Shown here in pieces: positions 24,799 through 41,000 of a stretch of 64,000 nucleotides of DNA. The notes beneath the pieces were generated by a model. It was not told the origin of the DNA and did not search any database. It saw nothing but the letters and a program-made list of their open reading frames with translations. The DNA lies in assembly GCF_021917145.1 (NCBI RefSeq), contig NC_061078.1, positions 9,933,604 through 9,997,603 on the forward strand, read 5' to 3'. The DNA comes from Hypomesus transpacificus. Taxonomy: Eukaryota; Chordata; Actinopteri; Osmeriformes; Osmeridae. The position numbers and the translations under genes are program-made. How positions within the stretch are numbered: the stretch's first letter is position 1; each line of letters begins with the position of its first letter.

Positions 24799-24939
24799 TA
24801 GGTGGGTTCGACTTCATGCAGCGCCGGCGTCGCCTGCAGCCAACTGTCTTGAAACAGCCAATGGTGTTCTCAGGTTCAAGCCAGCCGGCTGCAGCCGGCC
24901 GTCGGCGCCGCCGGCGCTGCATGATGTCGAATGCACCTA
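24799..24939. mobile_element. short GC-rich MITE with long terminal inverted repeats
   Basis: The left end (TAGGTGGGTTCGACTTCATG, continuing GCGCCGGCG) is matched in reverse by the right end (TAGGTGCATTCGACATCATG, same continuation). About 27 of the first 30 bases pair, so the 141-bp element could fold into one hairpin. It is a sharp GC spike in AT-rich surroundings and has no coding capacity. A TA target duplication is possible because both ends carry TA. Confidence 0.7.
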
Positions 24940-25608
24940 GAGTCTCAGGGTTTCATCTATGTGTTCTGCACAAGGTTCAAAGAAAGGTATCAGTGTGGTT
25001 CAATTACAAAAACAAGTGGAAGTTACAACTTTCGATTTATCCAGGCATCAAAACAAAACACACATATTGGTATTTGTTGCAGAGTAAAATGTATCTAGCA
25101 CAAAACAGATTTTCATATAAACACAGTTCAGACAGTTACATTATTTATGAACAAAACATAATGGATGGCTACACATTGGAAATGAATTTTTAGTGACTTT
25201 CATTAGACTTAACACAAAACCTCAGCAACAGTCAATAGAGTCCCATAGTGCAATTAAATCAAATCTGAGTGTGGTGTGTCATGTTTCTGTTATCACCACA
25301 AAACATGGAAGTCATAATAAGCTCCATAAAAAGCAACAATACAATACATATCAATTTAACTCTTACAAATAGCATGACAGCTTTAGCTTTTTATCTGTAG
25401 AATAATTTGATGTGTCATGACCACAACAAAAGTGTTTAACGTGATCTAAAACACTCAGCATGCAGAATAGCTGATATGCACAGTATCATATATACAATTG
25501 TTTTTTAATATCTCAAACACCAGTCTTTTGTTACTCAATATATCCACACAGTTGTGTGCCCACAGTTGTCCATGTGGGCACTGTGACTCTATCTTGAGTG
25601 TTCTGGAC

Positions 25609-28721
<3,113 letters not shown>

Positions 28722-29237
28722 GTTGACAAGATGTCCAATAGGACTTTTGTGTTGGTCACTGAAAAAAGAAACTCCTCTGTGCTAGAACAAAATAGTATCC
28801 CAAGGTTTCATTGACTGTGACAATCTTCCTTAGGAGATGCTGTCCTACCAATGTCTGATGCTTGCTATCCTGGTACTCAGAGATGAGATGCTTCACAGAC
28901 TCCTCCAAAAGTTTAGAAACGTCCCAAAATGAGCAAATGGTTCTGGCAGCCCTCTGGCTGTGACTCCCTCACTCAGACGGGACAGATGGTTGACCTGGTC
29001 CCCTCTTCCCTGAGCTCACCTCCCCTGTTCAAGGATGTCCCTGTCGGGGTGCCTCTCCCACGTCTCTCTCTGATGTGGACGGAGACGTTGATAGGCTACT
29101 CGTGGTCTTCCCTTCTGCTGTCCTCCACAATGGCAGATTAGCGTGTTCTGTTCCTCTGTCCTGTCACTTGGCTGTGGCGGTCAGTGTCTGTGGATCCTCC
29201 TTCGTGGCGGGTCCTCAAAAGGGAGGCCGTGGGGGTA

Positions 29238-29243
29238 GGATTA
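29238..29243. promoter_or_regulatory. CRX/OTX-type site upstream of nr2e3
   Basis: GGATTA, the core recognised by the K50 homeodomain proteins CRX and OTX2, lies about 520 bp upstream of the nr2e3 ATG. CRX controls nr2e3 in vertebrate retina. Such a short motif occurs often by chance. Confidence 0.25.
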
Positions 29244-32200
29244 GCCCAAAGCGCTGTGTAAGCAGCACGCTTGTTTGTCATCCTCTTAATCTTTACTGTT
29301 CATCTACTGGATCAATCAGTCACATTGCCAGGACTTAAAAGCTGATGGTGACCATCGGACGAGGTCTTCATAAAGAGTAAAATATTTGAATTCTGTGCTG
29401 GGGCCAACTTACAGGCAAGAGGCTGTAACTTTAGACCTGTCCCAATCCAACTGTCCCTCTCATTCTCTCTCTCTTTCTCTCACCATTTTGTCTGTACATG
29501 ACAGCAGCCATCAGTCAATAGGCCTCTTCGATGTCTGCATTTAAGAGATGATTGCACGGGACACACATTATTATGTTTACCGACCCCTTCAATTTGCATT
29601 GCCCTTTTTTTTCTTCTGGCTTCCAAATTCCATCTCAATTTCTTCCTGTGTATTTGATCTATGTGATTGCCCCTCTGTTCAAAATGACTCCCAGTATTTG
29701 CCTCTCCCACTTACCTCTTTCCTTTTTTAGATCATCCCCTTTTCAATGACTGCACAAGGAAAGTGGTGGCTGACAGAATAATGATGCTTTGGTTTGGTCA
29801 AATTTTGTTCATTCATGAGGGATCCTATGAATTATTAAGTGTTCAGAATCACTGTACTTAAATCATTACAGCACCATTTACATGAGCACATAAAGAGGAC
29901 ATTCAACAGGAACTACAAGAGACATGCCACTCAGAAGCAAGGTACAAGCAAGGTTTGCTAAAAGCCTGCCTATGAGACCCTAGTTAGGATATTCATCATA
30001 TTGCATATTGCCTCAAAACCTACAGTATATGTTCCTTTCTAAAGCACACAAGACAAATGTAATGTTCTAATTTGAGTAAAAAGTACAGTGACTTGAAAAT
30101 AGCTATAAGCTATCATACTGCTTGTAACACAAAGCCTGCATTTTGGCGCCTTCACAAGTTTCTGTTGATTTCATCATTTGTTTGGTCCTTCATACAGTTG
30201 AGTGGCTTCTGTGAATGATCTTAATCTGAAGAGGACGCGCTCAACAATATGTCCCAGCTTGAATTTTCTGTATTTTCTGTTACATGGCACAAAAAGTGGC
30301 ATCAGTCTTTGGCATCTGTTTAAATAATAACATTTTTTCAGTTTGTGTCGTTTTTCTGTAACTGAAACAGGAAAGAACTGCAGCATCACATAATAACCCA
30401 GATTCCATGTTATTCGTCATTAAAAAGATTGATCAGAAATATGTCAAGGATCGAATATCTTTGCACACAACTTTTCATTATCTCTACACTACTTATATGC
30501 TCACTGAAACCTATCAGTTTATGCTGTGAATGTATGAGTGCTTGGAGAGCATATTAAATGTGAATGTCTGCAACCAAGGTCTCAAGCAAAGATGCAAAAA
30601 AAGTGAGTCACACTGCAAAATATTTACTGGTTGCTTCAGTTCCATAGGATAGGATAGGAGAGAAAAAAACAATTAGCCCAAAAGATTAACAATGTGGTCC
30701 TGGTGGCTTCTTCAGCCATATGGTGGCTGCTCTCTGCATCCTTGCCAGACTTTGTGCTGACCTTTGCAAGATTTTATCATGATTAGTTTCCTCTGGCTGT
30801 TTTCTTTGATTTATCTAATTAAAGACTTAAGTGATAAGTCATTGAGGGCTGTCGCTCAAGTCATATTTGTTGTCTATGTGGCTGTTGTTTGTCTGGAATT
30901 ACTTGAGAACTGAGTCCAATCTATTCACATCAGTCACCCAGAGCTAACATTAGGAGTTTCTAAATTGTATTAATTGTTTTCATTGAGAAGTATTCTTGGT
31001 CCCACGATAAATGTTAGTAATGGTCCTAATACATGAAAGTAATTATTAATTCACAATGCTGTCTTTAAAGTACTTGGTATTGATATATAAAATGTACTCA
31101 CAAATAATTAAAAACATTCCACAGCTATATAAACACATCTGCATGAAACAACATTCAATGCAGGTCAGTTTTCTTAAAAGCCACAATATGAACCTTTCAA
31201 CACGGCTTCATAGCATACTTTTAGCATGTACTGCAAAACAAAATTGAATAGCCCTGCTTAAAAAGGATAATGATCCCTAACAGTGTGATGGCATAAATTT
31301 GAACAAAATATAATGTAATCAAAGCAATATCTAATCTGACAATCAACAGGTATGCTTTTTATAAAGGCATACGTCAAAATCTACAAGTCTACAAGTTTAA
31401 TAATACAAGGTTAATAAACATTATGACATTGCATTTCAGTATACAATGTATACAATTTATGAAAGTAAAAAAATAAAATTGGACATTTTAATATACAGTA
31501 TATATTGATAATTCATTCTGAAATCATTAATCAGCTATTCTTTTAGATCCACAACTGGCATAATGGGTGACAACCCTAAACCCTGGCCTTTGGAGTATGT
31601 AGGATCCAAATTTTGAAAATGAAACACACTGTACCTGTTCACAAAATGACCACCTGTTCAGGTACAAGTTCAGGCACAAACAAAGCATTATGGTTTACAT
31701 AACAAGCTCCTAGCAAGCAATGTATATGACACCAACACAAGTTTTAAGTGTAGACTTGCTTAGATGAGCAGGCTAGAGATTATGGCAAGACAAAGAGATT
31801 AGAATGGGAGCAACCTAATATTAGAATTCAAAGTATGATTAGAGCTCCTGTGTTATGTAATGATATTAATGACCGCCTATTAGATTTTGCATATATTGAG
31901 GACATGTCTTTAGTAACACCAAGTCTGACCATCTATCTCTTACCCTACCTTATTACTACTATATTTTTGCAGTTATGTTTTACTGTATAATTTTTTACGT
32001 AATTGATTACAATGACAAATATTTAAAAAAAATGTTCATTCCTACAGACTGCTATACATTCACTTGTATTGATGGAGTTGGATGCCGTGTCACATATATA
32101 AAGTTATACCAATGAAGCAAGTACAAATGTTGAATTATTTAATCATTTCAGTAAACTCACGTCAGGCACTGTGGCAGACTCTTTGATTACATCACATTTT

Positions 32201-32962
32201 GTAGTCTTTAAATTATAAATGGCATACAAAAGAATGCTGATTCATCCTCAACTAGAAGACTGCTAGATGTGATCTTCGGATCAAGAGCGGATCTTGAGGC
32301 ACAGAGGAGGAGTTTGGGTCCGAAATCTGATATTGCGGGTGCTGACGGTGGCAGTGTGGCGGTTACAACTTTGGTGTGTGTGTGTTTATGTGTGTGTATT
32401 GTATGTTTGTGGGGTTTTTTTCAATTTGTATATGTGGGCAAGTTTGTTATATAACCAGGTGACAAAGCTGTCTGTGGGATCTGACCTGTAGAATTTGAGC
32501 CTCTTACCTGTACGTCAGGGGAAAGCTCCAGGACGTCAGATTCACAAGCACCACAAAGCTCAGGCCTCCCTTGCATTCAGCTTATGAGCAGATCTCAATA
32601 AAGATTTCGATCCCTCGGGTTAGACCCTAGGATCTGGTTATGAAAATATGACCCTGGCACTCTGACTCCGCCTGATGTGGACCCACATTAACCTTGACCA
32701 CCGATATGTCCACCGAGATATTCTTGGGAAAGCAGTTTGGTTTTGAACCTTTATCAATTAAATTTCATTGAAATTAGTTTACCAATTACTGTAACTTGGC
32801 ATTGGCTTGCTGAAGTATAAGACATGACACTGAGTTTTAATCATCACTTAAATTACAAAAGTAAAAGTTATGACTGCAAAGTGGAATCATTGACCAAATG
32901 TCCACAATTAGATTACATAATCGCTGGGACACAAAAAGGTTAAAGTAGAATTCTTCCTCCAG

Positions 32963-33088
32963 TACGACCCTGCTTCCACAGCAAGAGCTGACACCCTGTC
33001 CCGACCTAGATCTCTGACAGTAAACAGCTGCTTCCCAAAGCGACTTGGTGCTGCCATCAGCAGAAACAGCCGAGGAGGAGGAGAGCAG
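32963..33088 (+). other. orphan exon-like segment
   Basis: A pyrimidine-rich acceptor (TTCTTCCTCCAG) is followed by 126 nt open in one frame (42 codons, beginning YDPASTARADTLSRPRSLTV) and a consensus donor (CAG then GTGAGA). The composition looks protein-like (basic, Ser- and Arg-rich) and the stretch is less AT-rich than its flanks. I do not recognise the family and see no partner exons nearby. It could be a relic or alternative exon of a gene otherwise lost from this interval, or chance. Confidence 0.3.
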
Positions 33089-34438
33089 GTGAGATGGGGG
33101 TATAGATGTGTGGGGGAGGGGGTTCAGGGCTGAGGGAGATAAGTGTCAGATTGGACCTCCGTTGAGCCTTTTGACGGAGCTCATACCCCCTGTGCTTGTT
33201 TAGAAGATCCAACAGCACGTTAACAACTAGCTGTTACTGCTGCTCACACTGTATTGCGTTTAAGGGATTCAGACAATGGAAAAAGTATTGCTGACAACTT
33301 GCATTCTCTGCCAAGCCCATCCTAGGCCAAATATCAGCTTTTCATTGTAGTTTAGCAAACAGTGAGCTTTAATTAAGGTCACTGCTTCAGTCAGAGGTAT
33401 CAGATATGAGTTTGAATGAAAGTTCCTTCATTCATTCAAAACATAGATGCTGAAATGCGTTTCTGAAAATAATGTTGTGGAGCATGGTCTAGAAAGCCTG
33501 AGGATTTTCATCAAGGATTTCCACATCCATCTATATCCATTTGTTTAAAAAAAATTGATGTTACTTTGAGAAGCATTGAAATATATTAACTTCACAGTTA
33601 GAGAATACATGACTCTTTTTCTTCATTCCCAATCAACCAAAGAAGAATTGTATGTAAACCTTTGAAATATCAGCTCTTGTCAAGGTTGGATTAAAGAATT
33701 GGGGTAGTCTATTGTTTTCAGGACTGCACATTAGAAGTCACAATACTTGAAATTTAACTGTTGCTGAGTTCACATTGTCGTAAAAATTCATGATGAAAAA
33801 AAGATTTAGTTGTACAAATGTTTTGGTAATACTCCCAGTAAAATTATAGAGTGATGATATTGATTATTTCAATAATAATGATGAGTCAAATATAGGTTAG
33901 GGCCATGAGATATTCAATTGTTTTAACAAAATCTGAAAAATGAATTTAATTTTTTAACTTACTACGGTAAGATTGCACAGAAAGATACCACAAACAGATG
34001 GCTATCACTGAAAGATGTAATTTAACTTAATCATCACCATCAAGGATGCTTTAAACTGCAGTTTAGAGCCCCTTTGAAATATGGATAAGAAAATTTGTTG
34101 TAGAACATGGGAATGACCTTATATTATATCCAAGTACATTAATTCTATCACAACTGGTTTATCCAACAGGTGGGTTTAAAAAGTCAAACAAATAGTTTAA
34201 ACAGTAATAGTATGGCAATTATTAGTAACTGATCTAATTTGCAACTTTTTGTTATTAATAATTGCTTGAATAATGGTGAGGTGTTTTCTTATAGGACGTT
34301 TGCAAACAAGTGTATTTTTTTGTGGATAAATGTGCTTAGTTAAAACCAATTCAACCTGAAAAGGCAAAGTAGATAAGGGTTAGATGACGGGGGGTAGCAG
34401 GGACCTGGTGTGGGCGTGGGTCAAGCTAGTGGCCAGCT

Positions 34439-34448
34439 GGGATTATCC
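34439..34448. promoter_or_regulatory. palindromic K50 homeodomain-type motif
   Basis: GGGATTATCC contains GGATTA in one direction and nearly the same in the other, in a locally GC-richer patch (34385-34475) of the nr2e3-arih1 interval. It is a candidate CRX/OTX/PITX site, possibly part of a distal nr2e3 element. The assignment is inferred. Confidence 0.2.
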
Positions 34449-36081
34449 AGAAGCCCACCATCTGCCACCATGAGCATAATTATCAAAATGAGAAAATCAA
34501 TTGCTAGTAAATATCACAGGCATGTAAGCTCATTTCACCAAGCAAATTAAACATTAGTATGACTTAACTTAAAGACCATTTACTGCTGACAGAGGACTGG
34601 TGGGCTTATTGTGTGCTTGTGTGTACGTTAATATGGGTGTGTGTGTCAAGATAAAAACATTTTATACTTAATATCACTTAATATTTGACATTTGAAATTT
34701 GTTTTTAATGTAATCAGGGTATGTGTCCAATATATTCATTGAACAGATATTGGATGGATATATGGATGGAGCGTAAAAATATCTTCAAGCAAAGACAACA
34801 AGTCTGTCTTGCATCACACCAACTCAAAAACAAACACTATCATGAATGCACTCACAGATGTCCCACAGATGTCTTCGAATGAGTCACCCTAACAAAACCA
34901 AACACATTCCAGTTACAAAAGCTTACTGACAGTAATTCAACCAGATGCCATGCTTGGCACAAGTTTGTCAAATTCATCATATTTCTACCTAATCATCCAT
35001 ATCAAGATTAAAACATTATCCTTTCATATGAGCTATATTAGCTTGAAACAGTCCGTTTTGTAAACCCGCTTAGTGGTTAATCTGAGACAATGTTATTAAG
35101 TATAGACCAATAATGTGCTTACGGTAAGGGGAAACTCAACTTTATGTCCTAAAATATGGTCTAATCCATTTATAAATGGTACTTAATGGGTAAATGGATT
35201 TGCAGCAAACAACATGGCTGCCCTTAGATGCAATAGCAACGGCTTGTGAAATGTTGCATGAACCTGTTGCAAGCCAAGCCAGATCCATGGATCTGGTCAG
35301 GTATTGTTCTCTTATCTATTGTGACGCTATGAAGAGGCGTTGGTGGTGGATTATGGAACAGTGGCACATGTCAGGGAGTGAGAGTGTGGTTAGGAGTGTG
35401 CCAAACAGACAGAGCCTTATGGGTCTTAGTCTATGACACATGGGACACACTTCATACATGGGTGATACTAAGCGGTAGGGCAAGATTTAAACTGACTGGG
35501 CCATACACACACACCCTCAACTTTGTAACACGTGAAATGCTTCACTTGCAGATGGTGCAGCAACAGCTAATCGCCTTAAGAGATATGGATGGTAATTATT
35601 TAGGAACTGAGATTCTCTGATTCAATTACGATTGACAATTACGATCTCACACAATTTGTAACAAAAAGACCATTCCGATCCACAAATATCCATTTGATGG
35701 CACGATTCAATTTGGTAATGTGAAGTAGCTTCATCAAATAAAAACAAAACCCACTTAGCTTCCAGGTGAATTAAGACGATTCTCTGGACAAATATATGAT
35801 TTCTGCTTAGCTCATTCACCCGAAAGCTACCAGCAATGTTCGGGCATTCACACTCTCACATTGACTGGCACTGTATGCTCAGGCTAGATGAAAGTCAGCC
35901 ATGTCATATAATCAGTACTGGAACCTGAGCTGTGCCTCCACAAGCCACTGTGGCCCCACTCATTATCTTATCTCCCATTGTAACCCTCTGTAATTCCCCC
36001 TCTCATGATTGATGATGTCGCTGTCTGATTACACTGGGACAAAACCTCCTGAGATCACCTTTCCTGTCTGTGGGGTGGAGG

Positions 36082-36136
36082 AGTGTGTGTGTGTGTGCGC
36101 GTGTGTGTGTGTGTGTGTGTGTGCGTGTTTGTGTGT
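36082..36136 (+). repeat. GT/TG microsatellite
   Basis: A run of TG dinucleotides interrupted by two CG steps. Comparable GT or AT runs occur at 5451-5469, 18425-18449, 16547-16566, 28170-28211 and 43939-43985. These are ordinary fish microsatellites and are likely to vary in length between individuals. Confidence 0.85.
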
Positions 36137-37539
36137 GGGAGAGGAGGGGTTAGCAGCTGAGATGAGTGGCCATTTTAGTTACTGTCTTGCCACATGCTGA
36201 GCTACGCTCATCTGATCATACACCCATGGTCTGTCACCCGACCAAAGCTAAATGTTTAAATTTTTTTCAGAATTCAAGTTTTCCAGTTACACATAAATGT
36301 GTACATTTTACTGTAAAGCAAATGTCTAAGAAAACTATTTTTCCATAAAACCCATGATGCACAAACTGATCTTGATAAATTACAATGGAAAACCAGACAC
36401 AAAACTACCACTGCAATTGAAGACAAAAACGCTGGTGGAACCATGGTATAAATCATTCAAAATGAGTGTCTATTGGCTGAGATCAGGTCACTGCCTTGCC
36501 TTGTATAAATCAGATTGGTAACCTGTGCTCTTTATAAGAGAGACAGAGTCCCATCTCTCTATGCCCATGGTGGGGACAGATGCCTCATTATCCATGCCAC
36601 TGGGGACAAAGCCAGACCAGCACCCGATGCCCCCACAGCGGCATCTGGTTTCCCAGGTGACGACACACGCCAACCCCAGGCCACTGTCGGACCGGCTCAT
36701 CTCTGACCTCTGCGAACACAGGCCACTCACCAAATCACATTAAAGATTCAGAGGGCCCAAAGATCCCCATCAGGTGTGTTAACAACAGCATTGTTCCTGT
36801 TACCCCCCTGCTCAAGAGCCAGTCTAGAAAGGCACCTGTGTAGCCACCCCCCCTCAACACACACACACAATGCCAAGGCCCCCTCAAAGATACAATGACC
36901 AACCAACCAAGCTTTATGTGTGTGCGTGTGTGTGAGAGAGTATTCAGTATGTACCCCAGGGAGCTTGTACTGAAATTAAGTAGCATTTGCAGTTACATAG
37001 GCCTACCAAAATTTAGTATTGCAGTCACTTCCATTGGTTAACTACAGGCACTATTTTGGAGCAATAATTTGTTACATACATGTGCACTCAAAGAGGAGAA
37101 GATTAAGACAAGTATGAACAGAAAAATGCAAAAAAAGGATGAATTGACAATCAGAAAATGCTGAAACTTTTTGTATTATTTTCTTTCTTTCTTTAACACA
37201 CAGCGACATACATTAAGAAGAATAACATTGTATTTTTAAATTTACACTTTACAATAAAGTACAAAGTAAAACTTGCAATCATGTAACATAATTAACAGCA
37301 ATAATAAGACCATACACAATTAAATTAACATTATTAAACCTGATTAACCTTATTGAAAAGGTAGGTTTTAAGCACATTCTTAAATTGGCTAAACGAAGAA
37401 GCATTTCTGATAGAAACAGGTAGTGAGTTGTTTATTACTTCTAAATAAACCTATTAATGTAGACCAATAGTCATCGAACAGCCTGGTTGATTGTACAGCT
37501 CTCCCTCATCACTTAACAATTAGGTAGCTAGCTACGTGG

Positions 37540-37555
37540 TGTCATCTAGTGGTGG
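37540..37555. promoter_or_regulatory. CTCF-like motif upstream of arih1
   Basis: TGTCATCTAGTGGTGG closely follows the CCATCTAGTGG form of the CTCF core. It lies about 500 bp upstream of the arih1 start, between divergent genes of very different expression (retinal nr2e3 and ubiquitous arih1), where an insulator would make sense. Confidence 0.35.
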
Positions 37556-38059
37556 GAAAAAGCTTTCCTGTGTCATGCTCTTTTGCAGGGCAAAGATATG
37601 CTGGAAAGCTTTTTTGTGAATGGGACAAGTGACATTAAACAACACTCACTCATATTTCCAAGGTAGCCTATATGTAAAATGTGTCCTTTTTTATACACCT
37701 TATATGGGAGCTTTATTATTGAGAAGAATTTTTTTTAACGTTTTACACTCTAAATATTCATGTGATACTAAATCACACCCTCTTTAAAAGAGTATAATAA
37801 GTATATTGAGGATGAATATGAATAAACAATTTAAACTTCACAAAAGTTTTTCATATGTAGTGACGTAAGTTGGCCGTCAGTAACTGACGCCGCGTCTCTT
37901 TGTTGGTGTAGCAGCAGCTGCGCTCATGTTGTTGTACTCCGGCTACGGAAATATTTTCCCCTCTCGAAATATATCGTCTCCTGTTACAGCGAAGTCCACA
38001 CATATATTAACGTCTTCAGTTCATATATTACTTTGCTATAATACAAAGTTGGCAGAGTA

Positions 38060-41000
38060 ATGGACTCAGACGAGGGTTATAACTATGAATTCGACGACGA
38101 GGAGGAGGAATGCAGCGAAGACAGCAACGAAGAGGATCCCGACGACGACACCCTGGAAGTGGAGTTGGTTGACCCTGTTGTGGCCGGTGGTGAACGAGAT
38201 GAATGTGGGGAGACTGGTGGCAGTGGCTTAGGCCCCGGCCAAGACGAAGAGGACTATCGATTCGAAGTACTGACTGCTGAACAGATCCTTCAGCATATGG
38301 TGGAGTGTATCAGGGAGGTCAACGAGGTCATCCAGGTGAGTGTTTGGAGGCATACTGATCTCAGGAAAGGCCGTGGATGTTGTATATCGATAGGCCGCAG
38401 GTTATTAAACATGAACACAGTGATGTCGGCTTGCTAGTTGTGATAATATAGGTGATTGAATGTTAGGTACCCATGTTGGGTAACTACCTTGTGTATAACC
38501 CACATTCACTGATACATGTGTCAACTAAGCGATTTACTGGCTAATATACTTGTCGGGTAAATTAGCTTACGTTAGCCTAGCTTGTTAAGCGTAGGCGAGC
38601 TTGTTAGCTAGCACTAGTTGTTGGCTAGCCATCTAGGTCAGTAACTTTTTTACAGTAATTGGCATTGGGGACAGTTGGATAGTCAGCTTGGTAGTTTACT
38701 GTCATGTTATGTGAATTATATATATAGAAATCCAATTGACAGAATCAACGTGAAGTTTGCTTTTATTAAGCTAACTTGACTGGGTTGTATGTGATTGATA
38801 CGGTTGGCCAAGTTGGCAATCTCTTGAAAGCTAGCTATCTAGCTAGATAACTATCCCGTCTGAAAGCTAAAGTTCGCTAGCTAGCTGGTTAGCAAGCTGA
38901 CATGCTAAATAGCACAACTAGCGTAGAAAACAGAAGATCCATCAACCTAGCTACTGATCTCAATAGTCATGTCATTAGACTTAATCTCGTGTAACTGGAC
39001 AATTAAGCTCAAAGTAGGTCATCATGTTTATGGTTCAAATAGTTTATTAATAGGTGAAGAGAATGTTGATTTTCATTAAGATTAGTAAAAACTTTCTTTG
39101 GGGATTAGTGCTACAGTAGCTAGCAAGCGGGAGTAGCTAGCTACAAATTCCACCTGAGTCACAGCCATCTGACATGTAAACTAATTTCTGTGGTTGCAAG
39201 CTATCAAGGCCTTAAACAACATGGCCGAATTCAGAATCTTTGCTACTTATGCCAGCCGTTAAGTTTGACTTCAATGAAATTAGAAGGCTTATTTACGTGT
39301 ATTGGTTGCCGTGGTTAACTTGCCTCCATTAAACGGAAGTAATGTATTCTATCAAGTATCTCCGACATGTAGTCTTATTGCTACAACCAATCTTTAACAA
39401 AGTAGCTTTTGGTTTGTGTCATAGACTATATATAAATGTTAAATGTTTTTTTTCCTTCTTCCAACTTCTACTGTTCTGTAGAACCCTGCTACAATAACAA
39501 GAATACTTCTTAGTCATTTCAACTGGGACAAAGAGAAACTGATGGAAAGGTTAGTTTGTGAATGTATTATTAATTAGCCATTTTCTGTACTAAATTGACA
39601 CTAAAGCTTAGTATAATACAATTGGTTGCTATGGCCAGAAACATATTCTAATATGTTGTGTTGACTGCTTTGCTCAATTACGTTATTGATGGTTACATTT
39701 CTTTACTCATGCTATGGGACCCATGACATGGGATTTAATTTAGCTTACAACTTGAGTACTATAAAGTATCATACCTTTCCAAATGTCTTAAATACTTTGT
39801 TGTCATCCAGGTATTTTGACGGGAACCTCGACAAGTTGTTCTCAGAATGCCATGTCATCAATCCCAGTAAGAAATCAAGGACACGATTGATGAACACAAG
39901 GTCTTCAGCTCAGGATATGCCCTGTCAAATTTGCTATCTGAACTACCCTAACTCGGTTAGTACCAGGAAGAACACATTTTGGTCGGTATGTTATAGACAC
40001 TAGTTTGATTGAAGTTCACTTTGCAATCACAGCCAGTAGCCCGTTTTACTATGTACTTTGTTGAAAAAAAAAAGTCTTACCCACTAAAGTTTTGCTTGAA
40101 TGTATAGATACTCTTACAGCATGTTTTGCCAAAATACTGTTGTCATGCTACTTAAGTTGGCGTACGATAGCGATCTAAAAGTTATCGTCCCCCCCCCCCA
40201 GCATTAGAACAGTTCTGAATCGTGTTTTAAGAATTTGTTTCCATTTATAGTACTTCACCGGCTTGGAGTGTGGACACAAGTTCTGTATGCAGTGTTGGGG
40301 GGACTACTTGACTACTAAAATCATTGAGGAGGGAATGGGACAGGTAGGAGCCACACAGAGTGCTTTTATCCCCTCACACAGTTGATGTTTTGATGATTTA
40401 TCTGTTTAAAAGTAGTGTGAAGAAGCCTATAGCTGTAAACAAGTAAAAGTTTGCTGATTCCAGCATTCAGATTATTGAGCCACAATCTAATCTCTTAGTT
40501 ATCACAGGCTATGTTTTCAATGTGTTTGTTAGTTTCTTTGCATTCTGTGCAGAGTATGGATTTTTCGGTGGCTCCCAGATCAGTTGTTTATTTACATTTA
40601 CTTACATTTACATCTACCAACCGAATAGTTGTATAAAACCAGTTTGTCTATTGATTTAGCTGTTAAATTTCATTTGTTCTCCTTTTTAAAGACAATCTCC
40701 TGTCCTGCTCACAGCTGTGATATATTGGTGGATGACAACACAGTCATGTAAGTAATCAGTTCCAAATAGTTACTTTTCTTTTCAAGTGAAAAACAACAGC
40801 AGGAGCACACACACTAGGGCTGTCCCCACTTACTCGACTAGTCGATTTTCTGGTCAATATGCTCTTGGTCGACTACGATTTTTTTAGTCAAGCTGCCATA
40901 TGGCAGTGTGAGATCTGATTCCTGCTTGTGTCATCATTGCTGAATTAACAAAATGTTCAACAGAAATTGTATGTTATATTATTTAAGACAAATAAACCAA

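Larger units (their letters stand above)
21371..25608. other. stra6-nr2e3 intergenic region
   Basis: The stra6 promoter side (21371-about 22000) contains a direct repeat of AGGTGA half sites (21723-21738). Next comes a 13-bp inverted repeat (22589-22601 and 22664-22676), a solo LTR (23142-23585), a GC-rich MITE (24799-24939) and the nr2e3 3' UTR. No further coding exon was found. Confidence 0.5.
28722..38059. other. long nr2e3-arih1 divergent intergenic region
   Basis: About 9.3 kb, mostly AT-rich. It holds the nr2e3 promoter side, an exon-like open segment at 32963-33088, a GGGATTATCC homeodomain-type motif (34439-34448), a CA/TG microsatellite (36082-36136), an open but unassigned frame at 36525-36743, a CTCF-like motif (37540-37555) and the arih1 promoter (about 37850-38059). 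Sequence around 30690-30980 is richer in homeodomain-type TAATTA-like motifs than its surroundings and might be conserved non-coding DNA. No complete gene was recognised. Confidence 0.5.
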
